Shown: one piece after another, positions 59,187-64,000 of the stretch | Position numbering within the stretch: position 1 is the stretch's first letter | Layout: every line of letters begins with the position of its first letter | Source of the DNA: Brucella cytisi | GTDB lineage: Bacteria > Pseudomonadota > Alphaproteobacteria > Rhizobiales > Rhizobiaceae | Reading direction: 5' to 3' | DNA length: 64,000 nucleotides | Assembly (NCBI GenBank): GCA_012103075.1 | Contig: JAAVLQ010000001.1 | Span: forward strand, 2,159,001 to 2,223,000 | Position numbers and translations under genes: made by a program | The notes under the pieces: model-generated | Databases searched by the model: none | Seen by the model: the letters and a program-made list of their open reading frames with translations, nothing else | What the model was told of the DNA's origin: nothing

Positions 59187-60683
59187 ATGACGCAGTTTAT
59201 CGGTTCCATCGACCGGGGAACCACGAGTTCGCGTTTCATCATTTTCGACAAGCGGGGCGATATCGTCGCGAGTGACCAGCGCGAACATGAGCAGATTTAT
59301 CCGAAGGCGGGCTGGGTCGAACACAATCCGATAGAAATCTGGCGCAACACACAGCACGTCATTGCCGCAGCACTCAAAAAGCAAAACTGAAGGCAAGTGA
59401 TATCGCTTCCGTCGGCATCACCAACCAGCGCGAAACCACACTGCTCTGGGACAGGAAAACCGGTGCGCCGCTCTATAATGCAATCATCTGGATGGATACG
59501 CGCACCGACGAACTTGTTTCCCGGTACACGAAGGACGTCGGCGCAGACCAGCTTCGTGCCAAGACCGGCCTGCCGATCTCGACCTATTTCTCCGGGCTCA
59601 AGCTGCGCTGGATACTCGACAATGTTCCGGGTGCGCGTGAAAAGGCCGAAGCCGGAGACGCACTTTTCGGCACAATCGACACATGGCTGGTCTGGAACCT
59701 GACTGGCGGCACCGATGGCGGCATCCACATCACCGATTTGACCAATGCTTCCCGCACCCAGCTGATGGATCTTTCGACGCTGCAATGGGATGAAGACATA
59801 CTTCGTCTTTTCGATATTCCGTCAGCCTGCTTGCCGGAAATCCGCTCTTCAAGCGAGGTCTATGGCGAGATCACCCTGCCCTCCCTTTCCGGTGTAAAAC
59901 TTGCGGGCATTCTGGGCGACCAGCAGGCAGCGCTCTTCGGTCAGGCATGTCTGGAACCGGGCGAAGCCAAGAACACCTATGGCACGGGCTGCTTCATGCT
60001 GATGAACACCGGCGAGAAATTGGTGCCCCTCAATTACGGCCTGCTGACCACGGTTGCCTACAAGCTCGACGGTGCCAAACCGGTTTATGCACTGGAAGGC
60101 TCCATCGCCATTACCGGCGCCCGGTGCAATGGCTGCGCGACAACCTCGGCATCATCAAGAACAGCAGCGACATCGAAACACTGGCGCGCACCGTGGAGGA
60201 CAATGGCGACGTCTATTTTGTTCCAGCCTTTTCCGGCCTCTTTGCACCGCATTGGCAGGATTCAGCGCGCGGTATCATTGCTGGCCTCACCCGCTTCGCC
60301 AACAAGGGGCACATTGCCCGGGCGGCCCGGAAGCGAGCGCCTATCAGGTGCGCGAAGTGCTTGATGCGATGGTGAAGGATTCAGGCGTCGAAATCACCGA
60401 GTTGCGCGCCGATGGCGGCATGACCATCAATGAACTGCTCATGCAGTTCCAGTCCGACATTCTGGATGTGCCGGTTGTGCGCCCGAAAATCATAGAGACG
60501 ACGGCACTGGGCGCTGCCTACGCGGCGGGGCTCGCCGTCGGCTACTGGAAATCGACGAAGGACATTGTGGAGAACTGGCAGGTGGGCCATCGCTGGCATC
60601 CGCGAATGTCGGCTGAGGAAAGCACGCGCCTGTTCAATGCGTGGGAAAAGGCCGTGCAGCGTTCGCTAGGCTGGATTGAATAG
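59187..60683 (+). CDS. glpK: Glycerol kinase (three frameshifts)
   Basis: Phosphorylates glycerol to sn-glycerol 3-phosphate. About 498 residues. FGGY motifs: [67 protein letters not shown]. Frames break near 59380 ([13 protein letters not shown]), near 60119-60124 ([15 protein letters not shown]) and near 60325-60330 ([15 protein letters not shown]). The last two need CCCTGG where CCCGG is read, so CCTGG lost its T twice in one gene. GGAGGAG precedes the ATG. No glpF or glpD is adjacent. Confidence 0.93.
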
Positions 60684-60701
60684 AAGTCTCGCCCCGGCCC
60701 G

Positions 60702-62098
60702 TCACGACGGGCTGGTTGCAGCCAGCTTGTCAGCCGGATAAGGCGTCACTGCAATCAGCACCAGACCGACCGCAAAAGAATATGACCAGCACCGACATGC
60801 CCAGCGCCGCCGATCCGCTCAGCGCCGTGATGGTGGCAACCAGAAACGGTCCAAGGAAGCTGGTCGCGCGCCCGGCGAGCGCATAGATGCCGAAATAGCG
60901 GCCCGATTCCTCCGGCTTGATGCTGCGGGCAAACCATGAACGCGACGAGGCCTGAACCGGACCGAAGGCCGCACCAATCATCAGACCGCAAATCAGATAG
61001 GCGTGTTCTGCCGCGCTGGAGAACAGTCCTTGTGTTGTGGGAGATGCGAAAGGCATCAGGCCGAACAAAGTGTAATCGCGTCCGGTCGAGACAATGCCTA
61101 TAGAAGCAAGCAGCAACAGCACCAGCGAAAAGATCACGACAGCCTTGGAACCAATCCGTGTATCGACGCGGCTTGCGACCAGACAACTGAAAATCGCCAT
61201 GACATTCATCACCATGCCGAAAAGCCCGATCTCGGTGATCGTCCAGCTGAACAAGGCTGCCGCATAACCCGCACCGAGCGCCAGCGTAGCATTGACGCCA
61301 TCCTGATAAATCATGCGCGCCACAAGGAAGCGGACAAGTCCCGACCGTTTGCGCGCCTCGGTGAGCGTAACCTTCAATTCTGCAAAGCCAGAGCGCAACG
61401 CCTTGCGCAGAGGCTCGCCACGTTCCGCGTCCGGCGTGAACAAAAACATTGGCAGGATGAAAACGAAATACCACAGGGCAGCCAGCGGTCCGGTAATGCG
61501 CGCATCCTCCCCAGTACGGGATCGAGACCGAACAGGGGCTTCATGCCGATGATCGTTGTGCCTGTTTCAGGCGAGGCCGCCAGACATAGCACCACGAAAA
61601 TGAGTACGATCATGCCGCCCAGATAGCCGAGCCCCCGGGCGATGTTGGAGACACGCCCGATATCGTTGCTCGGCACCAGACGCGGCATCATGGAATCATT
61701 GAAGACGATGGAAAATTCGGCAGCCACCATGGCCATAGAAAACGCACACAGTACCCAGAACAGGTTCGCACCCGGAACGGCGAACCACAGCAGGCAGAGG
61801 CCTATAATCTTCAGCACGGCGAAGAAAGCGATCCGGGGCTTACGCGCGCCTGTCCGGTCGGCCACCGCTCCCGGGATCGGTGAAAGCACAGCAATGAGAA
61901 AACCGGCAGCGGCAAAGCCATAACCCCAAGCAACCCGGCCGGCTTCAGGATTTTCTGCCATGCGCGAGATGAAATAAGGCCCGAAGATGAACGTGGTCAC
62001 AACGGTAAAAAGGGCTGCGCCGCCCAGTCAAAAAATATCCAGCCCCAGATGCCACGCCGCGAGGCATAGCTGCGGGCAGCCGCAACCTGATCGCTCAA
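60702..62098 (-). CDS. MFS transporter, UMF1/Atg22-like (three frameshifts)
   Basis: About 465 residues. IWGWIFFDWAAQPFFTVVTTFIFGPYF at the N-terminus, GAVADRTGARKPRI in the first loop, VFNDSMMPRLVPSNDIGRVSNIARGLGYLGG in the middle: the UMF1/Atg22 pattern of amino-acid exporters. Frame errors: TTTTT for TTTTTT near 62007-62011, GGGG for GGGGG near 61509-61512 (VLGEDARITGPLAALWYF), extra T near 60774-60777 (corrected end ADKLAATSPS). TTG 62098 (LSDQVAAARSYASRR) follows GGAAGGAAAGAG. Convergent with glpK. Confidence 0.82.
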
Positions 62099-62213
62099 TT
62101 GCTCTTTCCTTCCCCGGGCAAGAAGTTGGCCCAACCATTGACCGGCCAGTCGGTCGGAAGCCTCTCCTTTATCAGCCGCACCTTATAACCCGAAACTCGG
62201 CTTCAAAAGAAAC

Positions 62214-62242
62214 AAAAAGGGCGACCGAAGCCGCCCTTTTGC
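62214..62242 (-). terminator. Terminator of the NAD-GDH gene
   Basis: AAAAGGGCGG-CTTCGGT-CGCCCTTTTTG on the minus strand, 20 bases past the stop. Confidence 0.85.
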
Positions 62243-62261
62243 AAGTTTATGTCGTTGTTTT

Positions 62262-64000
62262 CTATTGCGCCAGATCGGACATCAGGCCCGCTGCAACCGC
62301 CAGTCGCGAGACCGTCAGGTCACCACCTTCCGTCAGCGCCACCATGCGGTTCTTCACCTGCTCGATGCGCGCGCCATCGGCTGCAAACCGGGCTGCTGCC
62401 GGGTCCTTATCCTTGGCAAAACGCTTGAGCGCCGCAATGGTGATACCGCGTGCGGCCTGCGTGATCGTATCGCTTGCTCGTGACAGAGCAAGCCCGTCAT
62501 AATAGTCCGTGACGGGGATGGAGCGCGCGGCTTCCTCGATGCGTCCGATGCGGAAGGCTTCCGAAACACCGAAATAGGTCTTGGCGGTTACCACCCGGTC
62601 GGCATCGGCCAGATGCGCGATCAGCGCGATGTCCGGCATGATGCCTGCAAGCTGCAGATTGGCAAGACGCTGGGCCAGCTTTTCCGGTGCACCCTTTTCC
62701 ACGAAAGCAGCCTTGTCGGCCTGCAGCGTGCTCTTCAGGTATTCCGGCATCAGACCGTCGAAACGCGGTTCCAGCTCGGCACGTGCCCCGGTGATCGTGT
62801 CCACCAGTTCCGTCAGATTGGCGCGTGTCGTATCGTTGCGCAGCACCCAAGCCGTCGTCGCCTGCAACATTTCGCCGACGAGATGATAGAACTGGTTCTG
62901 CACATCGCCCGGCACCTTGCTGTCGAGTGCATCAATGGCATCATAGATCGTGTCGATATCGAAGCCGTCACGCACCGCCACATAGGCGCGGACGATATCG
63001 GCAGGCGACTTGCCGGTCGTACGGCCAGACGGCTGATGAAGGTGATACCGCCGCGGTTGATGACATCGTTTGCCAGCAAAGTAGCGACGATTTCACGGCG
63101 CAAACGATGGCCGGAGATTTCCTCGGCATAAGTCTTGGTCATGCGCTTCGGGAAATAGCCGAACAGCAGCGACTGAAAGTAAGGCTCATCCGGAAGCTGG
63201 CTTGCCACCAGATCATCCGAAAGCGACAGCTTGGCATAAGCAAGCAGAACCGCCAGTTCCGGACGCGTCAGCGGCTGACCCGCTTTCTGGCGTTCGGCCA
63301 GAAGCGCATCGGATGGCAGATACTCGACCTTGCGATCAAGAAGCTTGCGATTTTCGAGTTCCGCCATGAACCGCGCCTGATAAGGCAGCTCTGCCAGACC
63401 CTGCCTTTCGCTGAGCGAAAGCGCCAGCGGCTGCAGATAGTTGTTGCGCAGAACCAGTTCGGACACACCATCGGTCATGCTGACCAGAAGCTTGTTGCGT
63501 GCCGGGCGCTTGAGATTGCCCGAACGCATGGCGGCGGCCAGAGCGATCTTGATGTTGACCTCGACGTCCGAGCAGTTGACGCCTGCCGAATTGTCGATGG
63601 CGTCCGTATTACCGCGACCGCCTGCCAGCGCATATTCGATACGCCCGCGCTGCGTTACGCCAAGATTTGCACCTTCGCCGATCACCCGCGCACCAACTTC
63701 CGCGCCAATGATGCGGATCGCATCATTGGCGCGGTCACCTACCTGCGCATCCGTTTCGGCAGACGAGCGGATATAGGTGCCGATACCGCCGAACCAGAGG
63801 AGATCGACCTTCGATTTCAAAATCGCAGTCATGATTTCCTGCGGCGTGCCGGAGGTCTTTCCAAGGCCGATGGCTGCAGCAGCCTCCGGCGAGAGCGTGA
63901 TCGTCTTCTGGCTGCGGCTATAGATGCCGCCACCAGCCGAAAGCTTGGAACGGTCATAATCCTGCCAGCTCGAACGCGGCAGTTCAAACAGACGCTTGCG
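62262..64000 (-). CDS. gdhB: Large NAD-specific glutamate dehydrogenase, C-terminal part (one frameshift)
   Basis: Oxidises glutamate to 2-oxoglutarate; the family has about 1600 residues. Only the C-terminal part is in the window. LSAGGGIYSRSQKTI, VDLLWFGGIGTYIRSSAETD, IGAEVGARVIGEGANLGVTQRGRIEYALAGGRGNTDAIDNSAGVNCSDVEVNIK is unmistakable. The frame breaks near 63015-63020, where SRLAVRTGKSPADIVRAY is expected (one A short). Ends LMSDLAQ. The gene runs off the right edge. Confidence 0.93.

Overview
This window looks like a chromosomal segment of a Brucella/Ochrobactrum-type alphaproteobacterium (Rhizobiales). The grounds are the protein sequences and gene neighbourhoods (fdxA, a CarD regulator, an F1-ATPase atpHAGDC operon with a Lys/Ala-rich AtpD N-terminus, usg, a DUF1674 protein, the large NAD-glutamate dehydrogenase) and many short palindromic repeats of the type scattered through Rhizobiales genomes. 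No database search was possible, so the genus is an inference. Apart from an IS630-family element cut by the left edge, this is core chromosome: I see no prophage, CRISPR array, rRNA, tRNA or plasmid origin.

Layout. 1-1 kb: IS630 remnant. 1.2-9.4 kb: carD, fdxA, an S4 RNA-binding protein with an RNA helicase, a repeat-bearing 700-bp gap, acetyl-CoA acetyltransferase, a GlcG/HbpS-like protein, rpmF. 9.5-17.5 kb: mtgA, ispA, an HxlR regulator divergent from an MFS exporter, ispG, a 3-hydroxybutyrate-dehydrogenase-like SDR, a second MFS protein with a DeoR regulator. 17.8-21.3 kb: pyruvate carboxylase. 21.6-29.2 kb: a complete branched-chain amino-acid (Liv-type) ABC transporter, with two tandem binding proteins, a small membrane protein, and LivF, LivG, LivM, LivH. 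29.5-32.7 kb: a hydroxyproline catabolic module (4-hydroxyproline epimerase, D-amino-acid oxidoreductase, divergent GntR regulator). 33.3-39.1 kb: MarR regulator and the F1-ATPase operon. 39.3-46.4 kb: two membrane proteins, priA, transaldolase, an AAA ATPase, a secreted metallo-beta-lactamase-fold protein, lptE. 46.4-57.2 kb: leuS, yggS, usg, acs, a DUF1674 protein, htpX, rsmB, a heparinase-family protein. 57.4-64 kb: purH, glpK, a third MFS protein, NAD-glutamate dehydrogenase (runs off the edge).

The most striking property is not a gene. About 48 single- or double-base indels break otherwise perfectly conserved genes, including essential ones (atpA, atpD, leuS, priA, ispG, ispA). I could rejoin nearly all of them by eye. 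Many sit where the conserved protein demands CCAGG or CCTGG. Other such sites carry a substitution to CCGGG or CCCGG that turns invariant Trp or Gln into Arg (LeuRS, Acs, AtpA, the IS630 transposase, the LivG tail). Reading the whole window I found only three intact CCWGG sites where one to two hundred would be expected from composition. The remaining indels are mostly one-base homopolymer errors. The simplest reading is a long-read assembly without short-read polishing, from a strain whose CCWGG sites are methylated (a Dcm/EcoRII-type cytosine methyltransferase) and miscalled. Broken genes are therefore annotated here as intact genes with sequence errors, with the joins given.
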